Source of the DNA: Oscillospiraceae bacterium
GTDB taxonomy: Bacteria; Bacillota_A; Clostridia; Oscillospirales; Oscillospiraceae
Direction: 5' to 3'
Length of the DNA: 13,448 nucleotides
Assembly: GCA_017396725.1 (NCBI GenBank)
Contig: JAFQLA010000030.1
Span: forward strand, 1-13,448
Shown here piece by piece: positions 1-6,706 of this stretch. A program made the translations under genes and the position numbers. Below the pieces are notes generated by a model. The model did not search any database. It was given only the letters and a program-made list of their open reading frames with translations, and was not told where the DNA came from. Numbering within the stretch: position 1 is the stretch's first letter; each line of letters begins with the position of its first letter.

Positions 1-2
1 CT

Positions 3-647
3 GTCTGCAAGGGTATGATGAATAGCCTCTCCGGCACTGCGCAGACCACTCTTACCACCGAGGCGGACATCTCCTCCCTCGTGAGCCTGTACCAGTCTAT
101 CAAGGGCAAGTACAATGCTGCCGGCATCAAGCTCAGCTACACTGCCATTATCATCAAGGCTGTCGCCATGGCTATGGAAAATCATCCCGACATGCGTGTG
201 AGCCTTGTGGATGAAAAGACCGTTCGCGTTGCCAAGAACATCGATATCGGCTGCGCTGTGGATGTGCCCGGCGGATTGATCGTTCCCGTGATCCGCAATG
301 CCAACATGAAGGACCTGCGCACCATCAGCCTCGAACTGCTGGAACTCACCGAAAAGGCCAAGGCCGGCAAGCTCACCGCTGACAATATGGGCGGTGCCTG
401 CATCACGATTACCAATCTGGGTATGTTTGGCATCACCTATTTCACCCCCGTGCTCAATTCTCCTGAAAGCCTGATCCTGGGCGTAGGCTCCATTTTCAAG
501 AAGGTGATCATCCGCAACGGCGTGATGACCCCCGCTTCTGTGATCAATTTCAGCCTTACCCACGATCATCGCGTTACCAACGGTGCACCTGTTGCACGCT
601 TCCTGCACGAAGTAGTAGAAAGCCTGAAGGATTTCAAGTGGCTCTAA
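3..647 (+). CDS. 2-oxoacid dehydrogenase E2 component, catalytic domain (5' partial)
   Basis: C-terminal catalytic (CAT-like acyltransferase) domain of a dihydrolipoamide acyltransferase, the core subunit that moves an acyl group from lipoyl-lysine to CoA in pyruvate, acetoin or branched-chain 2-oxoacid dehydrogenase complexes. The frame is open to the window edge, so the lipoyl and subunit-binding domains would lie upstream; the ATGs at 15 and 18 are internal. Family landmarks are the segment TITNLGMFGITYFTPVLNSP followed by ESLILGVGSI, and a C-terminal LTHDHRVTNGAPVARFL. The catalytic motif of the family is HxxxDG. Here the His codon is at 567-569 and the Asp position is Asn (AAC, 579-581). 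The amidohydrolase start lies 13 bases downstream and E3 follows, so E1 genes are expected just upstream. Substrate (pyruvate, acetoin or other) cannot be decided here. Family call is sure, substrate is not. Confidence 0.93.
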   Translation, partial: VCKGMMNSLSGTAQTTLTTEADISSLVSLYQSIKGKYNAAGIKLSYTAIIIKAVAMAMENHPDMRVSLVDEKTVRVAKNIDIGCAVDVPGGLIVPVIRNANMKDLRTISLELLELTEKAKAGKLTADNMGGACITITNLGMFGITYFTPVLNSPESLILGVGSIFKKVIIRNGVMTPASVINFSLTHDHRVTNGAPVARFLHEVVESLKDFKWL

Positions 648-660
648 ACGGAGGCGCAGG

Positions 661-2061
661 ATGAAAAAAGCAGATATCATCATTAAAAATGCATATCTTC
701 TTTCCATGAATGCCCGCCGCGAGGTGAATGCAGATGCCTGTATTGCCATCGCAAAGGATCGCATCGCCGCTGTAGGCGGTCGTGAGATTATGGAAGAGTA
801 CTCTGCCGCCCGCGTGATTGACGCGGCAGGGAAGATCGTGCTTCCCGGCTTTATCTCCACCCATTCCCATCTGTTCCAGACTATGCTCAAGGGATTGGGT
901 CGTGATAAGGATCTCATGGGCTGGCTGGATAACTCCATCCGCATCGCTGCCCGCCACTTCACCCGTGAAACGGTGTATTATGCAGCGCTGTGCGGCTGTA
1001 TCGAAGCTATCCGCTCCGGTACCACCACCATTTTGGATTACATGTATAACCATGCCGAACCCGGCATGGATGAGGAAGTGATCCGCGCTTTTGAGGAATT
1101 GGGTATCCGCGGCATTCTGGGCCGCAGCTACGCCAATGTGGGCAAGTATCCTCCCGAACGCGCTTTCCGCCATATTGAGACGGAGCAGGATTTTCTGGAT
1201 GAGACCCGCCGCCTCGAAAAGAAATACCGCGGTCATTCCCGTATCGGCGTTGCTATCGCCCCCGGCATCATCTGGGATCATACCGATGACGGTTTCCGTG
1301 AGATGCGCCGCATGGCAAATGAGCTTCACATCCCCATTACTCTCCACATTGTGGAGACTCCGGATGACGATGCTTTCAGCCTGAAGAATTACGGCGAGCG
1401 CGCGATCCCTCATCTGGAAAAGCTGGGCCTCTTCGGCCCCGACTTTATTGGCGTGCACTGCGTGAACATGACGGATGAGGATTTTGCCATCTTCAAGCAG
1501 TACGATGTGAAGATATCTCACAATCCCGCCTCCAACATGATCCTCGCCTCCGGTGTTCCCCCCATCAAGCGTTTTGTGGAAGAAGGTTTTACCGTGAGCC
1601 TTGCCTGTGACGGCTCTGCCAGCGGCGATACCCAGAACTTCCTGGAGGTTTTGAAGCTTTCCTCCCTTCTGCAGAAGGTCTACACCCGCGATCCCAAGGT
1701 GATCCCCGCCACCACCGCGCTGGAGATGGCTACCCTTGGCGGCGCCAAGTCCCTCGGACGGGAGGCGGATCTTGGCAGCGTGGAGGCCGGCAAGAAGGCA
1801 GATCTTATCTTCTTCGATCCCAGCACCATCTTCTCCGTTCCTTCCTACGATCCCGTGGCGGCTATCGTGTATGCTTCCACTCCCGCTTCCATCCGCTCTG
1901 TGATGGTGGACGGCGAAATGGTTCTGGAAAACGGCAGCATCTGCCGTGTGGATGAAGAAAAGGTGCGCTATGAAGCCCGCCGTCTGGGCGTGGAGCTGGT
2001 GGAAAAGGCCGGCCTTTCCAACACCCAGTGGGGACAGAAGATGCCCTATCCCAAGTGGTAA
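661..2061 (+). CDS. Amidohydrolase of the ATZ/TRZ (SsnA-like, COG0402) family
   Basis: Predicted cytosolic metal-dependent hydrolase or deaminase of 466 aa, the normal length for the family. An N-terminal beta-sandwich with LPGFISTHSHLFQTMLKG carries the HxH metal ligands (His68, His70). LHIVET gives the third ligand His229 and the likely general base Glu232. GVHCVNMTDED gives His266, SHNPASNMILASGVPP is the typical family segment, and ACDGSASGD gives metal ligand Asp317. This set fits hydrolases acting on N-heterocycles or aminated substrates (chlorohydrolases, guanine, cytosine and SAH deaminases); the exact substrate is not readable. ATG at 661 has a GGAGG site about 7 bases upstream, and only 13 bases separate it from the E2 stop, so it is cotranscribed. 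Its place between E2 and E3 is odd and suggests that it supplies, or removes a by-product of, the substrate of that complex (inference). Confidence 0.9.
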   Translation: MKKADIIIKNAYLLSMNARREVNADACIAIAKDRIAAVGGREIMEEYSAARVIDAAGKIVLPGFISTHSHLFQTMLKGLGRDKDLMGWLDNSIRIAARHFTRETVYYAALCGCIEAIRSGTTTILDYMYNHAEPGMDEEVIRAFEELGIRGILGRSYANVGKYPPERAFRHIETEQDFLDETRRLEKKYRGHSRIGVAIAPGIIWDHTDDGFREMRRMANELHIPITLHIVETPDDDAFSLKNYGERAIPHLEKLGLFGPDFIGVHCVNMTDEDFAIFKQYDVKISHNPASNMILASGVPPIKRFVEEGFTVSLACDGSASGDTQNFLEVLKLSSLLQKVYTRDPKVIPATTALEMATLGGAKSLGREADLGSVEAGKKADLIFFDPSTIFSVPSYDPVAAIVYASTPASIRSVMVDGEMVLENGSICRVDEEKVRYEARRLGVELVEKAGLSNTQWGQKMPYPKW

Positions 2062-2082
2062 AAGATATTTGAAAATTTCCGT

Positions 2083-2097
2083 CGCGGCATTGCCGCG
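2083..2097 (+). other. Intergenic hairpin between amidohydrolase and E3 genes
   Basis: Inverted repeat CGCGGC-ATT-GCCGCG in the 60-base gap before the E3 gene, without a T-run, so it is not a terminator. It may act as an mRNA processing or stability element within the operon. The function is inferred. Confidence 0.45.
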
Positions 2098-2121
2098 GAG
2101 GCAGAAAAGGAGCAAAATATT

Positions 2122-3528
2122 ATGTTTGATCTCGTTGTTATCGGCGCAGGCCCCGGCGGTTATGTGGCAGCTATCCGTGCTGCACAGCTGGGCATGAAGG
2201 TCGCAGTCGTTGAAAAGAAAGTCTGCGGCGGCACTTGCCTCAATGTTGGCTGCATCCCCACCAAGGCTCTCTACAAGGATGCTCAGGTCATGCACTATCT
2301 CCGTCATGCCGCAACTTTCGGCATTGATGTGGAAGGTTCTTTCCGTCCCAATCTGGAAAAGGTTCAGGCTGAAAAGAACAAGATCATCTCCACGCTTACT
2401 TCCGGTGTTGCAGGCCTTCTGAAGGCCAACAAGATCGACCTCATTAAGGGCACCGGCAAGATTCTTGCCGCAGGCAAGGTGGAAGTGACCGACGATAAGG
2501 GTGAAAAGCAGGTTCTGGAGACCTCCAAGATCCTCATCGCTACCGGTTCCAAGAGCGTGGCTCCTCCCGTGCCCGGCCTGGATCTGCCCGGCGTGATGAC
2601 CAGCACCGAAGCGCTGGAAATGACCACCGTTCCCGAAAAGATCGTTATCGTGGGAGGCGGCGTCATCGGTATGGAATTTGTTGGCATTTACAACAACTTC
2701 GGCAGCGATGTTACCGTTGTGGAATTCCTGCCCAAGATCATGCCTCCCATGGATGATGAGATCTGCGCCCGTTCCCAGAAGCTGCTGGAGGCTGAAGGCG
2801 TTAAGTTCCTGCTTTCCACCAAGCTGGAAGAAGTCACCAAGACCGCTACCGGCCTTGCTGTTAAGGTAGACTGCGGCGGCGAAAAGAAGACCCTCGAATG
2901 CGATCAGGTTCTGGTTGCTACCGGCCGCGGCATGTTCATCGAAGGCCTGGGCCTGGATGAAGTGGGCGTGGAATACGACCGCAAGGGCGTTAAGGTCGAC
3001 GAAAACTATGAAACCAATGTCAAGGGCATCTATGCCATCGGCGATGCTACCGGCCGTGTTCAGCTGGCCCATGTGGCAGAGGACGAAGGTAAGGTCTGCG
3101 TAGAACGTATGGCCGGTCACGATGCAGCCGTTGACTACGGTGTGATCCCCAGCGCAGTATTCACCTTCCCCGAAGTAGCCAGCGTCGGTAAGACCGAGCA
3201 GGCTCTCAAGGCTGAGGGTGTCAGCTACAAGGTTGGCAAGTTCCAGTTCTCCGGCAACGGTAAGGCTCTCACCATGCACGATACCATGGGCATGGTCAAG
3301 GTCTTGGCTTCCGAAGACCTGCAGGAGATCCTGGGCGTTCATATCATTGGCCCCAATGCCAATGACCTGCTGGCTGAAGCTGTTGCCGATATGCACGCCA
3401 TGCTGACCGTGGAAGAAGCCGCTGCCGCAATGCACGGCCATCCCACTCTGTCCGAAGCTTATATGGAAGCTCTCACCGTTCTCCTTGGCACCGGCATCCA
3501 CTCCATGCCCGCTAAGAAAAAGAAGTAA
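2122..3528 (+). CDS. lpdA: Dihydrolipoyl dehydrogenase (E3)
   Basis: Flavoprotein that reoxidises dihydrolipoyl groups of E2 with NAD+. At 468 aa it has the usual length. The N-terminal FAD-binding motif is VIGAGPGGYVAAIRAAQLG (residues 7-24). The redox-active disulfide is in GGTCLNVGCIPTKAL (Cys39 and Cys44). A second dinucleotide fold, IVIVGGGVIGMEF, binds NAD; AIGDATGRVQLAHVAEDEG is the second FAD motif. The C-terminal dimerisation domain has HGHPTLSEA with the catalytic His440 and Glu445. The ATG at 2122 has AAGGAG 9 bases upstream. No N-terminal lipoyl domain is present, unlike some clostridial E3 proteins. The gene sits in the E2 operon, so it probably serves this complex, although it could be shared with glycine cleavage. 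The many GCT/GTT/AAG/GAA codons are consistent with good expression. Sure call. Confidence 0.97.
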   Translation: MFDLVVIGAGPGGYVAAIRAAQLGMKVAVVEKKVCGGTCLNVGCIPTKALYKDAQVMHYLRHAATFGIDVEGSFRPNLEKVQAEKNKIISTLTSGVAGLLKANKIDLIKGTGKILAAGKVEVTDDKGEKQVLETSKILIATGSKSVAPPVPGLDLPGVMTSTEALEMTTVPEKIVIVGGGVIGMEFVGIYNNFGSDVTVVEFLPKIMPPMDDEICARSQKLLEAEGVKFLLSTKLEEVTKTATGLAVKVDCGGEKKTLECDQVLVATGRGMFIEGLGLDEVGVEYDRKGVKVDENYETNVKGIYAIGDATGRVQLAHVAEDEGKVCVERMAGHDAAVDYGVIPSAVFTFPEVASVGKTEQALKAEGVSYKVGKFQFSGNGKALTMHDTMGMVKVLASEDLQEILGVHIIGPNANDLLAEAVADMHAMLTVEEAAAAMHGHPTLSEAYMEALTVLLGTGIHSMPAKKKK

Positions 3529-3542
3529 GAGAGGGTAGCGAT

Positions 3543-3890
3543 ATGAAGAAAACCGTTTTTGAGAAGCCTCAGTTTGTGGAAGGGCTGACTCTGCGTGTTG
3601 CTCCCGAACTGGTGGAGAAGTACATGCAGGTGGAAGAAGATATCTGGATCGAAGACCTCTTTACCTGCCCCGGTTTCATCGGCGGTGAAGTGTGGGTCAG
3701 CGATGACAAGAAGGGTGAAGTTACCTCCCTTTATTTCTGGGAAAGCGAAGAAGCTTACGAAGCTGCTTCCAACTCCGAATTCGGCCGCATTCACAAGCAG
3801 CGCAGTATGGAAGCCATGGAATCTGAGTTTGTCAAGGCTTGGCACGGTGAAGACCGCCGCTATCGCGTGAAGAAGTTCGAAAGAGATTGA
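3543..3890 (+). CDS. Small ABM-fold protein (TIGR03792-like dimeric alpha-beta barrel)
   Basis: Protein of 115 aa, last gene of the operon, starting 14 bases after the E3 stop with AGAGGG as ribosome binding site. The pattern VAPELVEKYMQVEEDIW, CPGFIGGEVWVSD, then VTSLYFWESEEAYEA resembles short antibiotic-biosynthesis-monooxygenase-like ferredoxin-fold proteins, in particular the TIGR03792 group from memory: a PELxEKF helix, then PGFxGxEVW, then a W-S/R-E helix. Such proteins usually dimerise and can act as small oxygenases, isomerases or heme or ligand binders, but many have no known role. No membrane segment or signal peptide is seen. Its place in the operon suggests an accessory enzyme for the same pathway. 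The fold is moderately supported and the function is unknown. Confidence 0.7.
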   Translation: MKKTVFEKPQFVEGLTLRVAPELVEKYMQVEEDIWIEDLFTCPGFIGGEVWVSDDKKGEVTSLYFWESEEAYEAASNSEFGRIHKQRSMEAMESEFVKAWHGEDRRYRVKKFERD

Positions 3891-3900
3891 TGGAAATAAA

Positions 3901-3928
3901 AAAGACCGCCTTTGGGCGGTCTTTTTTT
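3901..3928 (+). terminator. Intrinsic terminator of the E2-E3 operon
   Basis: Perfect 10-bp stem AAAGACCGCC / GGCGGTCTTT with loop TTTG, followed by further Ts. It begins 11 bases after the ABM-protein stop. An A-run upstream could let it also act on the opposite strand. Confidence 0.93.
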
Positions 3929-3946
3929 GCGGAGGAAAAGAGTTGG

Positions 3947-3968
3947 AAAATGTAACTGGTTACATTTT
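3947..3968. repeat. 22-bp near-perfect palindrome between convergent genes
   Basis: AAAATGTAAC-TG-GTTACATTTT, with 10-bp arms and a 2-bp centre. The core TGTAACTGGTTACA looks like an operator of a LacI- or GntR-type regulator, but it sits between two terminators with no gene start nearby. It may also form a hairpin in RNA from either strand. Function is unknown. Confidence 0.6.
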
Positions 3969-3973
3969 GCGCT

Positions 3974-4006
3974 AAAAAAACAGGAGCGAGATTTCCCCTC
4001 TCCTGT
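3974..4006 (-). terminator. Intrinsic terminator of the GntR regulator gene
   Basis: On the minus strand ACAGGAG pairs with CTCCTGT (7 bp, 13-base loop) and a run of seven Ts follows. It starts 15 bases after the regulator stop codon. Confidence 0.82.
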
Positions 4007-4020
4007 ACGATAATGCGATA

Positions 4021-4761
4021 TTACCAGTTTTTGCGAAGGAACTTCAGATCCAGAATGCCGGGGCGGAAGTAGATGGTGGAGCGGACGATCAGCTCGTGAT
4101 CGTAGTTATAACCGTAGTCTTCCATCAAAAGGACAGGGGCAGAGGTGCTCACGCCGAGACATGCGGCAGTTTCTTCATCGGGAAGAACAGCGTCAATATG
4201 CGCCATGGTGTAGGCATAGGCTGTACCGTAAATATTCTCCAGCGTATCCTTGTGGGACTGATCGCGCATCTTCTGGGAAAGATCTTCCTCAGAGAGGGGC
4301 TCGTGCTCGGCAAAACGGTCGATACAAAGGGCTGCGGGTGTTTCGTCGGCATAGAAAATCTTTTTGCTGACCAATTTGAGTGTGACGCCGTTTTCTTCGG
4401 GGGGATAGTTGGAATCCACACCAAGGAAAAGGTGCTTGATACCGGGGGTGTAACCGGCGCGCTGGATCATGCGGAAAAGTTCGGGATCGGTATCCAGACG
4501 GCAGGTGGCGTTGGCCACGGCAGGGGAGGCAATGGTGCCTTTGCTGCGGCGGCGGGTGACAAAACCCAGTTCCTCAAGGCTCATAAGAGCATCGCGCAGC
4601 ACATTGCGGCTGACGCCGAGGCGGGTAGCCAACTCGTCCTCATTGGGGAGCTTGAAAGGTTTGCCGTCTTTTCCGTTTTCGCGAATGATGGAGATGAGAG
4701 CCATTTTGGTGCGGTAGGAAAGCTGCTGGCTGTTCATCCGTACAATGTTCAGTTCATCCAT
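4021..4761 (-). CDS. GntR-family (HutC-type) transcriptional regulator with UTRA domain
   Basis: Protein of 246 aa, typical for the HutC subfamily. The N-terminal winged helix (residues about 12-80) contains LPNEDELATRLGVSRNVLRDALMSLEELG and the wing TRRRSKGTIAS. Residues about 95-240 form the UTRA effector domain, with VSKKIFYADETPAALCIDRF and a C-terminal STIYFRPGILDLKFLRK. Such proteins are mostly repressors released by a small metabolite. ATG at 4761 is preceded on the minus strand by AGAGGA at 8-9 bases. The gene is divergent from the BMP importer operon and convergent with the dehydrogenase operon. TGTA/TACA boxes lie just inside its own transcript and at the importer promoter, so control of itself and the importer is likely (inference). 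The effector is unknown; the transported solute or a catabolite is the natural guess. Confidence 0.92.
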   Translation of the reverse strand: MDELNIVRMNSQQLSYRTKMALISIIRENGKDGKPFKLPNEDELATRLGVSRNVLRDALMSLEELGFVTRRRSKGTIASPAVANATCRLDTDPELFRMIQRAGYTPGIKHLFLGVDSNYPPEENGVTLKLVSKKIFYADETPAALCIDRFAEHEPLSEEDLSQKMRDQSHKDTLENIYGTAYAYTMAHIDAVLPDEETAACLGVSTSAPVLLMEDYGYNYDHELIVRSTIYFRPGILDLKFLRKNW

Positions 4762-4820
4762 ACGGGTATTCCTCTATGTAGTGGGATGCGCTCCGGAAAG
4801 AGCGAATATAAAATGCGGTT

Positions 4821-4829
4821 TGTACTACA
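4821..4829. promoter_or_regulatory. TGTACTACA box before the GntR gene
   Basis: Perfect 9-bp palindrome TGTA-C-TACA, identical to the box at 5007-5015. It lies about 13-21 bases downstream of the predicted start of the gntR transcript, where a bound repressor would give autoregulation. A HutC-type operator is inferred, not shown. Confidence 0.55.
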
Positions 4830-4848
4830 TTACATCTTATACAATGTC

Positions 4849-4877
4849 ATCATAGCATGAAAAAAAAGCTTTCGCAA
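4849..4877 (-). promoter_or_regulatory. Putative promoter of the GntR gene
   Basis: Minus-strand TTGCGA (4872-4877), 17-base spacer, TATGAT (4849-4854). An alternative -10 is TATAAG at 4836-4841. The implied leader is about 80 bases. Confidence 0.55.
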
Positions 4878-4978
4878 GGTGATGATATGTACAAAAAAGC
4901 GCAGTAAAACTATGAATTGTGCATATGGTCGAGTTCCGGGCTTAAGATTTGGTGCAATTCACAAAAATATAATATTTG

Positions 4979-5007
4979 TTGATTTTGCGCGCAAAAGAAG
5001 ATATAAT
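4979..5007 (+). promoter_or_regulatory. Sigma-A promoter of the BMP importer operon
   Basis: TTGATT (4979-4984), 17-base spacer, TATAAT (5002-5007). Transcription should start near 5014. The first TGTACTACA box overlaps the last base of the -10 and the start site, as expected for repression. Confidence 0.85.
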
Positions 5008-5032
5008 GTACTACAAGGTTCTATGTGGTACA
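5007..5032. promoter_or_regulatory. Paired operator boxes at the importer promoter
   Basis: TGTACTACA (5007-5015) and TGTGGTACA (5024-5032) form an inverted repeat with one mismatch, 8 bases apart (17 bp centre to centre, not an exact number of helical turns). The first is the same as the box before gntR. Probable binding site of the neighbouring HutC-type regulator (inference). Confidence 0.62.
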
Positions 5033-5033
5033 A

Positions 5034-5128
5034 ATGTCGGTTTTAGTAAAATTGAACAGATTCAATCTGTTCCCGACATATAGAAAGAACCGGAGTGCTG
5101 TCGGTAGTTTTTCATTTTCCACCCGACA
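5034..5128 (+). promoter_or_regulatory. Structured 5' leader with mutually exclusive hairpins
   Basis: Four alternating segments lie in the leader: A TGTCGG (5035-5040), B CCGACA (5073-5078), C TGTCGG (5099-5104) and D CCGACA (5123-5128). A:B (7 bp counting the flanking A-T) encloses a second perfect hairpin, GAACAGA-TTCAA-TCTGTTC (5054-5072), that abuts B. C:D forms a second hairpin. B can instead pair with C, and that hairpin is followed by the T-rich tract 5108-5118 (TTTTTCATTTT), so it could act as a terminator. This layout is typical of attenuators or riboswitches, but I recognise no known class; in particular the purine aptamer is absent. The alternative is two protein-binding inverted repeats in DNA. 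Confidence 0.55.
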
Positions 5129-5170
5129 AATGAAACGATATAAATTCTGATTTTTGAAAGGGGCCTGAAA

Positions 5171-6706
5171 ATGAACGTAGTTGAAATGCGTGGGATTTAC
5201 AAGTATTTCGGTAATTTCTGCGCTAACAAAAATGTAGATTTCACCCTTCGCAAAGGCGAGATCCACGCACTTCTGGGCGAAAACGGTGCGGGTAAATCTA
5301 CGCTGATGAATGTCCTTTACGGTATGTACAACAGCGCCGAAGGGCAGATCTTTATCAACGGTAAAGAAGTTAAGATCGATTCCCCCAACGATGCCATTGC
5401 TCAGGGCGTAGGCATGGTGCATCAGCACTTTATGCTGATCCCCCAGCTGACGGTTACCCAGAATGTATTCATGGGCATGAAGGAAGCGGGCCTTGTTTAC
5501 AAGATGAAGGAGCTCAATAAGCGCGTAGCTGACATGAGCCAGCGTTTCGGCTTCAATGTAAACGATCCCACCGCTTACATTTGGCAGCTTCCCGTAGGCG
5601 TGCAGCAGAAGGTGGAGATCATCAAGGTCCTCATGCGTAACGCAAAGATCCTGATTCTGGACGAGCCCACTGCCGTTCTGACCCCTCAGGAAGTAAATGA
5701 ACTCTTCAAGTCCCTCACCGCTCTGGTGGAAGAAGGTTATTCCATTATCCTCATCACCCACCATATGAGCGAAGTTCTGGACTTCTGCGACCGTGTAACC
5801 GTTATGCGCCTCGGCGAAGTGGTTGGCACCGTGGAAGTTAAGGATACCAACGCAGACGAACTGGCGAACATGATGGTCGGCCGCAAGATCGACCTGGACC
5901 GCAAGATCGTGGAAAAGGAAGCAGGCCGTCCCATGATCGAGGTAAAGGACCTTCGTGTTAAGAACAACAAGGGCCTTGAAGCCGTTAAGGGCGTAAACTT
6001 CAATGTTCGCGCGGGCGAGATCGTCGGCATTGCCGGCGTAGACGGCAACGGTCAGCTGGAACTGGCGGAAGCGATTGTCGGCGGCCGCAAGATCGAAAGC
6101 GGCGATGTTCTTTTCGACGGTGACTCTGTTGCCAAGAAGGATATCCGTTATCGCCTGAATAAGGGCATGGCCCACATCCCTGACGACCGTCAGAAGAAGG
6201 GCCTTGTCATGCAGATGTCCATTAAAGATAACTTCGTTGTCAGCAATGAACAGAGCGATATGTACAAGACCGGCATGTTCCTGGACACCAAGAAGATCGA
6301 CGAAAAGGCCCAGTCTATGGTAGAGGAGTTCGACGTTCGTCCCGCCGATATCAACTACATTGCAGGCAGCCTTTCCGGCGGTAACCAGCAGAAGGTCATT
6401 CTGGCCCGTGAAGTAAACCGCAAGCCCTCCATCCTCATGGCCATCCAGCCCACCCGCGGCCTGGATATCGGCGCTATCGAGTTCGTTCGCTCCAAGCTCA
6501 TCGAAGAGCGTGAAAGAGGCACTGCCGTTCTTCTGATCTCTACCGACCTGGAAGAGATCCTTTCCCTGTCCGATCGCATCCTTGTAATGCACGGCGGCGA
6601 ATTCATGGGCGAAGTCACCTATGATGTTCCTGTTGATAAGATCGGCCTTATGATGGCAGGTCAGCGCATGGATGCTGAAACCGCTGCGCAAGGAGGTGCC
6701 GTGTAA
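5171..6706 (+). CDS. BMP-type ABC importer, tandem ATP-binding protein (NupO/RbsA-like)
   Basis: Protein of 511 aa with two fused ABC domains, which powers uptake through the two downstream permeases. Domain 1 has Walker A GENGAGKST (residues 36-44), the weak signature LPVGVQQKVE (about 139-148) and Walker B LILDEPTAVLTPQE. Domain 2 has the degenerate P-loop GIAGVDGNGQLEL (about 284-296), signature LSGGNQQKV (about 398-406) and MAIQPTRGLD (about 420-430), where Gln replaces the usual acidic residue. That degenerate pattern is normal for the BMP transporter family (B. subtilis NupO type). GAAAGGGG precedes the ATG at 5171, which is followed by MNVVEMRGIYKYFG as expected for the domain start. 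First gene of the importer operon, behind promoter, operators and structured leader. Known members carry nucleosides; the solute here is not certain. Confidence 0.95.
   Translation: MNVVEMRGIYKYFGNFCANKNVDFTLRKGEIHALLGENGAGKSTLMNVLYGMYNSAEGQIFINGKEVKIDSPNDAIAQGVGMVHQHFMLIPQLTVTQNVFMGMKEAGLVYKMKELNKRVADMSQRFGFNVNDPTAYIWQLPVGVQQKVEIIKVLMRNAKILILDEPTAVLTPQEVNELFKSLTALVEEGYSIILITHHMSEVLDFCDRVTVMRLGEVVGTVEVKDTNADELANMMVGRKIDLDRKIVEKEAGRPMIEVKDLRVKNNKGLEAVKGVNFNVRAGEIVGIAGVDGNGQLELAEAIVGGRKIESGDVLFDGDSVAKKDIRYRLNKGMAHIPDDRQKKGLVMQMSIKDNFVVSNEQSDMYKTGMFLDTKKIDEKAQSMVEEFDVRPADINYIAGSLSGGNQQKVILAREVNRKPSILMAIQPTRGLDIGAIEFVRSKLIEERERGTAVLLISTDLEEILSLSDRILVMHGGEFMGEVTYDVPVDKIGLMMAGQRMDAETAAQGGAV

Larger units (their letters stand above)
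4762..5170. other. Divergent regulatory region between GntR gene and importer operon
   Basis: A 409-base gap with no convincing gene. It contains both divergent promoters, three TGTA/TACA boxes, an IR TGAATTG / CAATTCA (4913-4919 and 4955-4961, 35 bases apart) upstream of the importer promoter, and a roughly 155-base importer leader with interleaved inverted repeats. The middle part (about 4880-4975) is AT-rich and otherwise featureless to me. Confidence 0.7.

Noticed and set aside
634..3501. A 955-codon open frame on the minus strand opposite the amidohydrolase and E3 genes
   Set aside because: Antisense shadow of strongly biased genes: no family motifs, and the + strand has two clearly recognisable enzymes with ribosome binding sites.
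4096..4860. A 254-codon plus-strand frame across the GntR gene
   Set aside because: The minus-strand GntR/UTRA protein is clear, and this frame has no recognisable domain.
4913..4961. TGAATTG / CAATTCA inverted repeat upstream of the importer promoter as an operator
   Set aside because: Seven-bp arms 35 bases apart in AT-rich DNA can arise by chance; mentioned only in the regional description.
5014..5170. Purine, preQ1, guanidine or other known riboswitch in the importer leader
   Set aside because: I looked for their conserved cores and did not find them; only the interleaved repeats remain, reported as unclassified.
5021..6691. A 556-codon minus-strand open frame opposite the ABC ATPase
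   Set aside because: Antisense shadow of a gene with intact Walker motifs; the product resembles no protein that I know.
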